Shown in pieces: positions 1 to 11,687 of a stretch of DNA of 64,000 bases. Position 1 is the stretch's first letter. The number at the start of each line of letters is the position of its first letter. The stretch lies in the NCBI RefSeq assembly GCF_000002995.4, contig NW_025062477.1, positions 11,690,649 through 11,754,648 of the forward strand, written 5' to 3'. Both the position numbers and the translations under genes were made by a program. The notes beneath the pieces were generated by a model. It was not told where the DNA came from, did no database searches, and saw nothing but the letters and a program-made list of their open reading frames with translations. The stretch comes from Brugia malayi (lineage: Eukaryota > Nematoda > Chromadorea > Rhabditida > Onchocercidae).

Positions 1-1029
1 TGTACATATAGACATATACCATACATATATATATATATATAAAACATACATTGCAAGAAGCATACGAATAATTATGAAATAAAATACAGTTTTGTGATCT
101 CAAAATGTATCTGTATTTTTGAGTGATTTCACGTGTTTTACGTGTAATACGTGGTATTACGATTGGTACAATGAATAATGAAAAAAACTGAAGAAAAAAA
201 AAACGATAAAAATGGATGGTTTTAATTTTATGATAAAAATTCTTGGTGGAATTCTTCTTCACCTGTATTATTTCCTTTTTCTTTTTCTTTTGGTCCAATT
301 TATGGTAAATTATAATCAAACTTTACAATGAATACTTTTTTTTTATACTTAACATCTTTATTTGATTATAATTGTTCCATTTTAATTTCACTTAATAAAG
401 ATAAAAGTTATTCAATTTGCTATTACAATTGTATTAGGTGTAAGTGTATTAATAGAAAATGATAATGCATTATTGAGATAATAGTATGATAATAATGATA
501 ATTTCATAAATAAAAAAGAACAAAAAGAGAAAGTCATTTCCACAATTTAAATATCAATTATAATTTATAGTGAATTTATTAAGTAATATTGCTAAAGTTG
601 CCTGAATTTGTAGCTTACTAGTCACAACTAAGCTTTGTTTCTTTTCTTTTTCTAAATAATTAGTTTTAAGCTAATTTCGGTATGTGCTATTTAGTTATTA
701 TTAAATTTCTCTCACATTCATTCATTATAATTTGTTAATTCTATAAATGATCGAATGCTTTATGATAATTTTATAATATAAATTTATTAATGTGGAATGA
801 ATTTTTTTTCTTTCAAATTTCATATGATATTTGTATTATTCTGTGAAATTTGATAGATTAAAAGTGAGTTAATTAGAAAACAATTTTAATAATTTAATGA
901 TACAAAATGAATTATTTGTTTGCTAATTGATAATGAATACAATATTGGGTAGAAATTTTTGAAAAATAATTAGGAAGTGAATTTATCATTCATTTTATCA
1001 TTTTGAATTATGATTTTGCTGCATTTTCT

Positions 1030-1535
1030 TTACAAATTATCGCGTGTTAGACGTAGTAGGTTACGTCTATTACACAATGAACAGAAGTGACTAAGCGATG
1101 TTTTTTTGCTACATCTTTTATAGGTCGTTACGTGATGTACGTACTAGGTTACATTTACTATCACAAATTATCACGTGTAGACGAACTGGGTTATCATTTA
1201 ATGAGCGGCGATAATTTTTGCTATATTTTCTACAAGTTTTTATGTGACGACGTACTAGGTCACATCTATAACCAGGAATTGTCACGTAGTACACGTGTTG
1301 GGTTACGTCTATTGTGTAACAGGTTCGGAAGTATCGTAACCAATAATTTTTACATTTTTTACAAATTATCACGTTCACATTTTTTTTCACTGAAGTTATC
1401 ACGCAGAGGTTTTTTTACAAGTCACGTTTTTTTTTCATTGTCTTTTTTTTGCAAATTATCATGATTTTTATTACATGTTTCGCAAATTATTATGTACACG
1501 TTGTAGACGTAATTGTCAGACGTCTATCATCTACA
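1030..1535 (+). repeat. Degenerate ACGT-core tandem array, possible promoter
   Basis: Loose copies of a module of the form ACAAATTATCACGTGT, then GACGTA, then GGGTTACGTCTATT recur, with spacers of 20-80 nt. I count about fifteen ACGT cores (TACGT, CACGT, GACGT) in 500 bases, in a genome where C and G are rare. It ends some 65 nt before the ATG of gene 1. ACGT is the core of CREB/ATF, bZIP and E-box-like CACGTG sites, so a regulatory role is plausible but inferred. It could also be simply a decayed minisatellite. Confidence 0.55.
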
Positions 1536-1578
1536 AAAATGGGATATATCGTTTTTACAGTATTTTTTGTGCATTTTG

Positions 1579-1580
1579 AG
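1579..1580 (+). promoter_or_regulatory. Possible spliced-leader acceptor, gene 1
   Basis: An AG after a T-rich stretch (GCATTTTGAG), 18 nt before the ATG at 1599 with no intervening ATG. Position fits a trans-splice acceptor, but the tract is weak; only a cDNA with a leader would prove it. Confidence 0.3.
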
Positions 1581-1598
1581 AAACGACTAATCATTTAT

Positions 1599-4500
1599 AT
1601 GGCAACGATAATACCAGGTGAAGCATCAGAAACGGATGATGATGATGATAATGATGGTGATAATAATGATTGTAATGATTACAATGAAAGTAACATGAGA
1701 CAAGCTGATAATAGTGAACAAAATGATGAAGAGATGAGGTTAAATATTATTTTGTTTAAATAAAAATTATTAGTTTTTTATTTAGTTTTATTTTAAACAA
1801 AAATAAAAAAATAAAAGATAATGTGGGACGATTGTTATATTACTAAATCAACTGTGAAATTATTTTTTAAAATACTATTTCGTAATTCCAGTGAAAAATT
1901 TGACGACAAAACTTTAAGAATTTTTGCTACTTCTTTCGTCATATGTAGTTTAACAATAATAATAATGATAATAATAATAATAGTAATAGCAATGACAATA
2001 ATAATAATAAATGGTAATAATCATTGTTATTATTATGATAAAAACAGTAATAGTAGTAATAATTGATGATAATGATAATAATGGTAATAGCAATAATAGT
2101 AGTAATAATTGATAATGATGATAATAATGGTAATAGTAATAATAATAGTAATAATTCATAATAGAAATAGTAATAATAGCAAAGATAATAATTAATTATG
2201 ATAAATATATTCATTATTATATTGAATTAAACTTTTACATCAAAACTGTAATAATATCACTTAATTTATACAAATTTATTTTCTCATTTGAAATATCATC
2301 AATTTAAATGACATATATATTCAAATAAAAATAAATAGATCTTTTACTGGTTTAAAACTTTCAGTTTTTAAAATATTTTTGGTGATGCGAAAATTTTTTT
2401 TTTTGCTTTCATTTCAATAATTAAAAAACAAAAAAAAAAAAAAAAATTGTTTACAGAAAATGGAATTTGAATAAAACTCAGCAAAATTTATGGGGTTTAC
2501 ATGTTGATGAAAAATTAGAAGAACGTTGGCGATCATTTGGCTATGATACAGTAAAACTTATTGAACGACAAGCACTTATGCAACGTAAACAATTTGAAAA
2601 TTTAAAACAAAATTTATCCAATACACAACATGCTTTACAGGTATTGTTTTAATTAGTAATCAGATGATAAGAATGATATGATATGATTAACATTTACTAA
2701 TGATATTGATATTAAGAAATAATAATTTCAAAATGATATTTTGCTAATTTTTTATGGAAATTTATAAATTATTTCTGAAATAACAAAAAAATTTAGAGTG
2801 TATTGCTGATGTGTTAACAGTAAATGAGAATGTTTTATTCTCTGATTAATAGAGCTATGATAAATTCATTTATAAAATTTTTTGTAATTAATTATCAGAC
2901 TATGTTACTAATTAACTTTTAGAAAATAAGAATATTTCTAAAAATTTTTTGAAAGATTTTGCAATTAAAATGTTCTATTATTTTTTTTTTCTTTGAATAA
3001 CTGATATGAAATTATATTTTATTATCAGCAATAAATTTATATTGTCATTTTAAATTGCAAATAAATGAAAAAAAAAAATAAATAAAACAAATAAATTCGC
3101 ATCTTTGATTGCATTCACAAAATTTCTTATATATATATATTTTCTATTTCTTTACAATTCAACTTTATTATCTGGAATTTTTTCAATGTTTTCTAAATCA
3201 TTTTTTTATATGTGATATATTTGTCTTCTAAATATTATTATCTTTCAATTGTTTAGTATTATTTAATATTACCTGTCTTCTGTTGTTACCTATCTTAATG
3301 TTACCTGTCGTTCGATACTTTAATATTATCGTACTTTTCGTTTTTTTTTTTAGTATTTCGTTTTCAATTATACATTACGTTTTTGTTTTCCTTTGAAATA
3401 TTTCTAAATGAATTTTACATTTTCAATTGATCATTTGTTATGCATAGCAGCCGTTCAATTCCTTCTTGAAACTTTTTTTTTTCTTTAATTTATGATACAT
3501 CTTTATTACTTTATTTATTACTATTATTATTATCATTATGATTAACTGTTATCATTATAAATATTTTGTCTGAATCATATTTCGTTTCAGTGATCTAATC
3601 TAGCACTTATAACATTTTTCTTCTTCTTTTTTAATTTAAAATTTTTCTTTTCAATTAGGATAATTTTTTTTTCTTTCATTTTTAGATATATCACTTTTAT
3701 GTCTTTCTTAGAACCTTAATTTATTCAATTTCTTTACTTATTTAGACAAAAAAAAAAAAAGGAATGAAGACTATATCATTAATTCTTATTCAAATTACAT
3801 ATTTCATCCTAAATTATCTAAATAAAATTTCATTTCTTTTTTCTGTCTTTTTTCCACTCTATTTGAGCTTTATTAAATTACGTAAATTGTTTTTTCTTTT
3901 TTTTTTTTTTTTTAATCCTTTTCTTTACTTTTTAAAAAATCAAAAACGTTCAATTTTATTTAATTTAATATATGTATATGATATTTTAGTAAATGAAAAA
4001 TTTCACTTTTATTTTTTTTTTTTTTTGGATTGAAGATTATGGCTTAATTTATATGGAAATAATAAGATTGAGATATTCGTATGAAATCTAATGATTTATT
4101 AACAGTTGTATTATAGTATATAATAATTAAATATACTTCTTTTTGTAATATTAAAAAGAAATAGAAAAGAAAAGAAAACGAAAAAAGAGAAAGAACAAAA
4201 AGAGATATATATTAATTGAATTTTGTTAGATATTACAACAATTGTTATGAAAAAAGAAGTGAAAAATATAAATATCAAATATTTAGTCATATAATGCTTA
4301 TACCATTTTTACTTTTCTTTTTTTTTAAAAAAAAAATGATTTCATTTTTTTAAATTATTTATTTTTTTCATAATAAACTATGAAAAAAATTATTCGTCCA
4401 TTTAATATTATAAATAATATGCAATCATATTTTCTACATACTTACATACATATATACATATCGATAATACTTTTTCGAAATAAAAAAAATATGAGAAACC

Positions 4501-5765
4501 AATTTGTTAAAAAAAAAAAATTATTGGAAATCAATTTGTTAGTCTCATAAAAGCATTCATTCATTCTATTCATCTATTTTAGTGCAATTTAAAAAAAAAA
4601 AAGTTTTTATTGTTTTTTCTTTATGCTATGGATTTTCTTCTTTTTTTAATTTTATTTTTTGTGCTATTAAACTATGAATTGAAATTTGAACATTAATTAT
4701 ATCAGTAAAAAAAATTTTATAATATTTTTCAATTTTTCTTTTTTTTTTTTTTTGAAAAAAAAGTTTATCTTAAACTAAATTTTTGTGTATTTTAACTAAT
4801 TTAAATTCTTATTTGATATTTGTTTTCTTACTTGAGTTTATTTATACTTTTTTATTTTCCTTTGTATTTATGTAAATAATTTTCACGAATCTTGGCTTTA
4901 TGTGACAAAATTTCATGAAAGTTTAATTTTCATTTTACTAAAACAATTTACAAGAATCATTTACTATTTGTCTTAAAAAAAATGTGTTAATTACATTACA
5001 CTACCAAAAAAGAAAGCGACGAGAAAATTTTCATAATTAATAATTACATTTAAAATGGTTCCCCTCTTCTCTCCCATCATTTGCCAGTTCAATTGTTTCC
5101 TTTCTTTTTTTTTTAAATTCTTTCCAACTATATATCAAATTTTATCATCTAAAATAATAAATGCTAAAATGTGCCGAGGACTTATAGCTAATCGATTAAA
5201 GCTATGAGAAATTAATTCTTCTACATGAATGAGCTATTTCATTGTTATTTGATATGAAATGATAATAATAATAGACAGCAACATTATTATCATTATCGTT
5301 ATTACTATCATTATTGCTGCCATTATCTTTATCATTTCTGCTATTATTGTCATTATCATTATTACTGTCATTATCACTACTACTATCGCTATCATTATCA
5401 TTATCATCATTGCTGTCATTGTCATTGTCATTATTGCTATCACTATCATTGTTGCTATCATTGTCGCCATTATTATTGTCACTATCGTTATCACTATCAT
5501 TGTTACTATCACTATTATCACTTTTCATTATCTTCTTATTTTCACTCATACATTTCGAGCAAATGTTTACATTTTTAGTGATTTTCAGATTTTATTTTTT
5601 TTTGTTCTTTCCTCCTCTTTCCTCCTCCTTCTCTCTTTTTTTTTTCTTTCATATTTTATTTTTATCGATTTACTAATTCCTTCATATTTACTTCATCCTT
5701 CATCATCGTTATACTTTCAGATTTATGCGTTATTTTTTATTTTCTATTCTAATTTTATCTTTCTT

Positions 5766-5804
<39 letters not shown>

Positions 5805-7343
5805 TCCTCTCTCTTTTTCTTCCATTCTTATAAATATTTTATGAAAAGAAAAGCATTTCTTTTATTACAAATAATAATAATAATAATAACAACAATGAAT
5901 AGAAAGAAGGAGAATAGTAAGAATCCATTTACTTTTCTTATTATTATTATTTTTCAACAAATTCATGAAGTAATTTAAATAATATTGAGATGATATAATG
6001 ATAATACATTCATTTTTATCTCTTTTTGCATTACTTTTCTCTTCATGATTTTTTAATATTTCTTCGAGATTTTCTGATCAAATCCAATCATCATATAATG
6101 AATGCAACAAAATTAAATTTTCGAGAAATTTCAAACAGATAAAATTGATGATGATGAAATTTAAATTTTAAAAAATCTCAAAATATAATTTTATTGCATT
6201 CCACTCTTCAAAATTTCTCAATGTTTAAAATATTCTTGCATTGCTTTTTTTTTTTTTCATTTTCTTCAAAATTTCTTAAAATTTAACCTTCAATATATTC
6301 CTTCTATTTACGATTTCTCGAAATTTGTTCTTGTTACATTGATTTTTTTTTTTTTTTGAGATTTCTTAAATATTTTAATGTTGTGGCATTCTTTTTTCGT
6401 TTTCTTCGAGATTTTTCGAAATTTAATTTTGATATATTTATTGCTTTTTGTTGTGATTTCTCAATAATTCATTTCTTAATGTATTTCTTGATGTATTATT
6501 GTCTTACTTGTCATTGAAAATTTCACAAAGTACATTTTGTATTTGATTATTTCGATTCATTCATTTCTTTTTTTTAAAAAAAAAAAAAAAAAAAAAGAAC
6601 GAATAAAATAGAAAAAAGTTAAAGATAGGAAAAAACAGAAAATGAGATGAAAAAATTTCTTTTTTTTTTTGTAGCATTCTGAAAATGTAAAAATGTTACA
6701 TAAATTCCTTTTCATACTTTTTTAATTTCATTTTTATTATTAGGAATTACATTTTATTTTTTTTATTACATTTTTATTATTTTTTAATTTCATATTTTTT
6801 ACTATTTATTGAAGTTATAAAATTTATTCATTTAATAATAATGATCACTTAAAAAGAGAACAAAACTGATAAAATATATTGATATATTGATTTATTACTA
6901 TTGCTAATATTAGAATATTTTATATTAATATAGTAGTTTTAACCTAATTGTTTTATATAAAAAAAAAAATTAATTATGAGCTTAATTAGTGCATTATTTT
7001 GTAAGAAAAAAAAGTGAAATGATAATTTCAATTTCTTCTTCTTTTTTTCTGGTGCAATAACGAAAATAAAAAATGATTAAGCTGCTCTTATTGTTATTGT
7101 CATTACAAATTTTGCTTATCAGTATTACTTTTTTTTTTTTTTTAGTGTAGTTATTTCTTTTTTAAAACATATAATCCTAAAATGATTCATTTTTAGGCTG
7201 TTTCTTCAACTTTTCGTCAAACTGCTGAAAATTTGGGGCGTGTTGAGTGGAATTTATCATTGTTACAAGAAGGTGCCAAATTGATACCTAACTTTTCAGT
7301 TTTTTTAACTAATAGCAATTGTTCTACCACAAGAAATAAATGA
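1599..7343 (+). CDS. Small acidic coiled-coil protein, function unknown
   Basis: Three exons join in frame: 1599-1738, 2457-2640 and 7197-7343, giving 156 residues. Seen: donors GTTAAA and GTATTG, acceptors TTTACAG and TTTTTAG, and phases 2 and 0 that match. Residues 1-46 are acidic and low-complexity (runs of Asp and Asn from GAT/AAT triplets). Residues about 60-140 are predicted helical with heptad-like spacing and many Gln, Leu and Arg (for example LEERWRSFGYD and RQALMQRKQFENLKQ), then a short polar tail. There is no signal peptide or membrane segment. The start is the first ATG after an AG at 1579-1580 that could take a spliced leader. I do not recognise the family. The size and acidic-plus-coiled-coil layout resemble BLOC-1/BORC-type subunits, but that is only a guess from shape. 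Introns are 718 bp and 4.6 kb. Confidence 0.62.
1950..2205. repeat. AAT/ATG-type trinucleotide repeat in intron 1 of gene 1
   Basis: Interrupted (AAT)n with TAG, GAT and CAA variants, about 250 bases, lying wholly inside the first intron of the coiled-coil gene. It leaves several frames open on both strands, which read as poly-Tyr, poly-Ile or Asn/Ser and are not genes. Confidence 0.85.
5259..5525. repeat. ATT/ATC/ACT trinucleotide repeat
   Basis: About 265 bases of interrupted triplets (ATT, ATC, ACT, GCT, GTC) with strict 3-nt periodicity. This keeps frames open on both strands: a poly-Ile/Leu frame on plus and a Ser/Asp/Asn-rich frame on minus. Position within an intron and the pure triplet composition argue for a microsatellite. 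Confidence 0.85.
5770..5801. repeat. (CT)n dinucleotide tract
   Basis: About sixteen uninterrupted CT units inside intron 2 of gene 1, flanked by further pyrimidine-rich sequence. Confidence 0.9.
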
Positions 7344-8115
7344 AATATTTAATTTTTGTCATTGTTACACTTTTATTATTATTTTCATTGTTTTTTTATT
7401 GTTGCTAGTGAAAAAAAAAAAAACTGTATTTTTCAAATAATTTTAAAAGTTTATTTTTCGAATTATTCGCTCTTTTTTCTTTTTTAAATTTTTCATTGAA
7501 TATTTTCAACGTGAAAAAAAAATTATGCAAATGAAAAAAAAATTTTTTTTTCTTTTACTTTAAAAATTTTCTTCTTTTATTTTGTTTTAAAAGTATTTAA
7601 TGAAAATAATTTCCAGAAATTCTTTTAAAAAAATTTAAGATTTCATACATTTTTCTTTTTCATTTTACTTTCTAAAAGTAGTCTTTGTCTTAGCAGCTCT
7701 GGAATAAATTTAAAAACGAGAAAAAAGACAACAATCCTTTTTTTTTTTTTTCTTTTTATATTTGAATATATTTTAAAATGTAAAGTAAAAAAGAAAAGTG
7801 TAGTGTAAGATTATAATTGAATGTTTTACTTTGAAAAGCTTTACATTATCAATTGAACCATTTTATTGCTTCACAATTGATTCATTTTCATTCATTGCTC
7901 TTTTATCATTTTAATGAGAAATGTTGTAAAAAAGAATTGATATTTATACTAATAACTGAAACTAAAACATTCATAGCAATTATTTCAAATTTTTCAGTAG
8001 TAAAATTATTGATTATTATTATTATTAATCATTAAATTTTGAACAAAAATTGAAATTATTATGAAAACATCGAAGAAATGACATTAAAAGTAGGCATGGC
8101 TTTTGATTATTTGAG

Positions 8116-8160
<45 letters not shown>

Positions 8161-8187
8161 GCAATAATAACAATAATAATAATAGTG

Positions 8188-8230
<43 letters not shown>

Positions 8231-8268
8231 AATAATAATAATAGTGATAATAATAATAATAATAGTGA
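8116..8268. repeat. (TAA)n microsatellite
   Basis: About 150 bases of TAA units with a few CAA and TAG interruptions (AATAGCAATAACAATAAT and similar). Confidence 0.92.
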
Positions 8269-10390
8269 ATGGGAATTTTTCGAGAAGTGATTTTAATTAT
8301 GGTTTCTGCATCACCTAAATTTCAGTTATAGTTATAAAAACATTCGAGTTTTTCCTTTTTATTTATTTATTTCTATTCTATGTTATTAATTAAAGATATG
8401 TCATAAATTGAATGGAATTAGTAAAATAAATTTATGACTGATAAATTTTGATACTTAATATTTTACTTTTCGCATTTTTATTCATTTCTTATTTTATTTA
8501 TTTTTTCTTTCTTTTTGTTTTCTTTGATTAAATTGCTCAATTATTTGGTGCTATCTTGCCATGCATTTCATTCATTCATAATGAATTTGTGTTAAATTTT
8601 TATTGAAATATTAAATTTCAATTATCATTTTACAATTTAAAAAATTTTAGCATATATCTTGGAATAAACATACTGTTAGAAACTTTTTATTCTTTCCTGA
8701 AATTGTTTATTTCTTATCAAGATAGGTGGATAAATAGATCGATTGATCGGTGGATAAATAGACCGATTGATCAATAGGTATAGATATAGGTATAGTATAT
8801 GTAGAATTACCGTAATAATTTTTAAAAACTTTTTTCTAGCAAAATTAATACAATTCATATAATTTTAATTTAAAATTATTTTTAACGATTAATTGTTTTA
8901 AATTTTTATTTATTAAATGTGTAATATGACATTTAAATAGCTTTTAAATCATTTGCAAAATTTGCGATATTTGAATTTTTTAAATTGGCTTGTAGTCGAA
9001 ATAAAACTTTCTAAATGTGAAAAGTAAGGAAAGAAATTGTGAAATTTTTATTCTTAATATTCTTCTTTTTCTTTTTTTTTTTTTGTTCTCTTTATTTTTA
9101 TTATTTTCATAATTTTTATTTTAATTTACTTTTCAAATACTAATAATTTCATCTTTGTCTTCTTACACTTCCTAGCTACTTTTCATATTATTTATATAAT
9201 TTTATATGATTGTATTAAAATTTAAATTTATATGACTCTAGCAATCTATGAGAGAAAAAGTTGATTTTTTTTTTTTTAATATTAATTCGATTAAATTCAA
9301 GTGAATTTATAAAATTAAATATTGTGAGGTTTTTTTTATTATTATTATAAATTATAAACTAATATTTTTAGTCTTTTCCCACTTCTTTTTTTTTTTTTCT
9401 TTGCAAATGTAAAAACTATAATTTTACATTTTCATCTATTCTTTTATCAATCATTTTCTTGTCAGTTGTAAATTTTGTGAATTTTAAACTCTTTGAAAAG
9501 CTCAAATGGAGGAGAAAAAGATGATGAAAGAAAGAGGAAAGAGAAAATGCATATCCTGCGGGAATATTATCAGATAAAAATTTGATCAATCATATTTGTA
9601 TGAAAGATTTTTTTTTCAGATAAATTCTATAAATGTTAAAAAAAAAAAAAATAAAAATAAAGAAAAACTATAAATTATTGTCATAAAATACTTTTGTCAT
9701 ACATACATAACATATATATACTCTTTTTCAATCTTTTTCGATTTTAAACTTATACTTTTCAGTAATTTCTAATTTTAAAATTGAGAAGATAACATCAATA
9801 AATTGTAATATTTCCTCCACGTTTCCAATTTTTAAATTTTAAAAAAAAAAATATTGTGCAAGTATTTGTTTAGCTAATTTAGCTAAAATATTTTGGATAA
9901 CTTTTCATTCACCTTTTTTTTTTCTTTTTTTACATTAAAATTGAGATAATAACTATTTAATATGAAATTGTGGAATGTCAATTATTTCAAAATTGTAATT
10001 TAATATTTTTTTTTCCCAGTACTTTAAAATGTAGGGTGAATTGAACAATAATTATGGTCAATAAAAGTTTTATGTTATTTGATTAAAATTAAAAGTTTTA
10101 ATAAATATTTTTTTCTTTGTTTAGGAAAAAAAAATTTTTTTTTTTTGGTTTGTTAAAAGTTTATATTATTTAATTTCTTAGTATTAATTATATCATTGAA
10201 AATAAGTCAAAATTTTTTCAATTTCTATACAATTAGGTAAAGTTATCATTGGCAATAATATGGCCAAGAGCAATTAGCAATTAAGTATTATTAGAAATTA
10301 GCTAAGGAAACTCATTAGCACATTGTATAATTAAAGGATTTTATCTAAAAAAGGAAAGAAAAATTTTTTTTTTCTTGTCAACTTCTATCA

Positions 10391-10432
10391 CAGAGAGAGA
10401 GAGAGAGAGAGGGAGAGGGAGAGGGAGAGGGA
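10391..10432. repeat. (GA)n / GGGAGA tract
   Basis: Ten or so GA units running into four GGGAGA-type units; purine strand on plus. Confidence 0.88.
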
Positions 10433-11669
10433 GTGTTTTTTTAATTTAGTATTAAACTATTAATGATTTCTTTTTTTAATTAAAAAGTTGAATAAAAGAT
10501 TGTGTTAATATTTTATTATTCAATTTGATATTTAGCACTTTTACATATACATTAAATTTTTAAAACTAACAAATTTTTTTTTCATATAGAAATAAAATTT
10601 GAATTTTATTACAATGTTATATGAATCAGTTGCAATATAACTTGAAAATAAATAAATATAATTCATTTCATTTCTATTGCATCACTTTAAATTTATGGTT
10701 TATCATTTTAAATCTTAATACAATTTAAAAAAAAAAAAAAAAAAAAACGAAGACTTTTTTTCCTCCTTTTAATTATTATTTAATAAATAATTCTGGTATG
10801 CTATATATTTCATTCATTTCTAAAATTAATCACTGTGATGTCTAATTTTTTTCTTTGTTCTTTGTTTTTAAATGAAAGTTAATAATTGGAATTATTGAAC
10901 TTAATAACTGTATTATTAAAATGAATGTGTTATTTATATTTGTAGGTTTGTTTTTTTTTATTTAAAAAGTAAAATAAGTGTTTTATCTAATTTTATTTAA
11001 TAAATAAGCAAAAATTTTTTTGCTTGAAAATATAATCAGTACAAATATTTTTTAAAATGAAAAAGTAAAAAGAAGAAAAAAAATAAAGTGACATAATTTT
11101 TCCACTTTTATTAATTTTCTTTTTCTTTTTTTGAATTAAAAATTTATAAAACATTGGGTTCACTTAGAAAACGAAATGTTAAAAAAAAATGAATAAATAA
11201 AAAGATTTACATTATCAGAATTTTCAAATGTAATAAATTTTTTGATTAAAAAAGACTTTTTCTTTTTTTGGATTAGGTATTGACTTTATTTACCTATTAA
11301 ATTCTTTTTATTTATTATAATCAAAATTTCAAATGTTTGTTAATTGTATTATTTTTCTGACTTAGTTAACTTTCTGGAATAGTACTATCCTAAAATTAAC
11401 ATTCATTTCGTTAACATATTTAGTTGATAATAAGTAAGATGTAGTATTACCAAGTAATAAGTATAATAGAGTGCATCAGATAGCAGGTAGTAAATAGAGA
11501 GTCAAAAATTTCATGTATTTTCCGGATTTCCGGATTTGAAGCATTTTTCGAATTTCTCCATTTCAGACATTGCTTATTAATTTTTGTTTTACTGTAAAAG
11601 CGTTTCTCTTTTTAATAGCTATTGATGAAATAAATTTATAAAATTTGAAAAAGAAATATTTATTTTTTC

Positions 11670-11671
11670 AG
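11670..11671 (+). promoter_or_regulatory. Probable spliced-leader acceptor, ndx-1
   Basis: TATTTTTTCAG followed 16 nt later by the ATG at 11688. This is the nematode 3' splice consensus (TTTTTCAG), and no upstream coding exon is visible in the preceding 4 kb, so a trans-splice site is the simplest reading. Confidence 0.5.
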
Positions 11672-11687
11672 GTTTATATTATCAAAT

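Larger units (their letters stand above)
1..1598. other. Upstream region of gene 1, no gene seen
   Basis: AT-rich non-coding sequence. It holds a short ACGT cluster at about 130-160 (CACGTG, TTACGTG, TACGTGG) and the ACGT-rich array at 1030-1535 described separately. Open frames here are driven by the array and carry no recognisable protein. Confidence 0.6.
2641..7196. other. Intron 2 of gene 1 (4.6 kb)
   Basis: AT-rich intron with many A and T homopolymers of 10-20 bases. It contains the ATT/ATC repeat at 5259-5525 and the CT tract at 5770-5801. No exon-like conserved peptide was seen on either strand. Confidence 0.6.
7344..11687. other. Intergenic region between gene 1 and the Nudix gene
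   Basis: About 4.3 kb without a supported gene. It contains the TAA microsatellite at 8116-8268 and a GA/GGGAGA tract at 10391-10432, plus homopolymers. The tandem same-strand genes are too far apart to suggest a nematode operon. Confidence 0.6.

Noticed and set aside
1087..1464. 125-codon open frame with repeated LSR and GYIYYH-like peptides
   Set aside because: Produced by the ACGT repeat array; repeat peptide drift follows DNA drift, not codon selection.
5202..5549. 115-codon minus-strand open frame, rich in Ser, Asp and Asn
   Set aside because: It is the reverse reading of an ATT/ATC triplet repeat inside intron 2 of gene 1. Strict 3-nt periodicity keeps both strands open; there is no splice context or conserved segment.
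5259..5978. 239-codon plus-strand open frame, the longest in the window
   Set aside because: First half is poly-Ile/Thr from the same triplet repeat, second half Phe/Leu/Ser from CT and T tracts. No protein-like composition.
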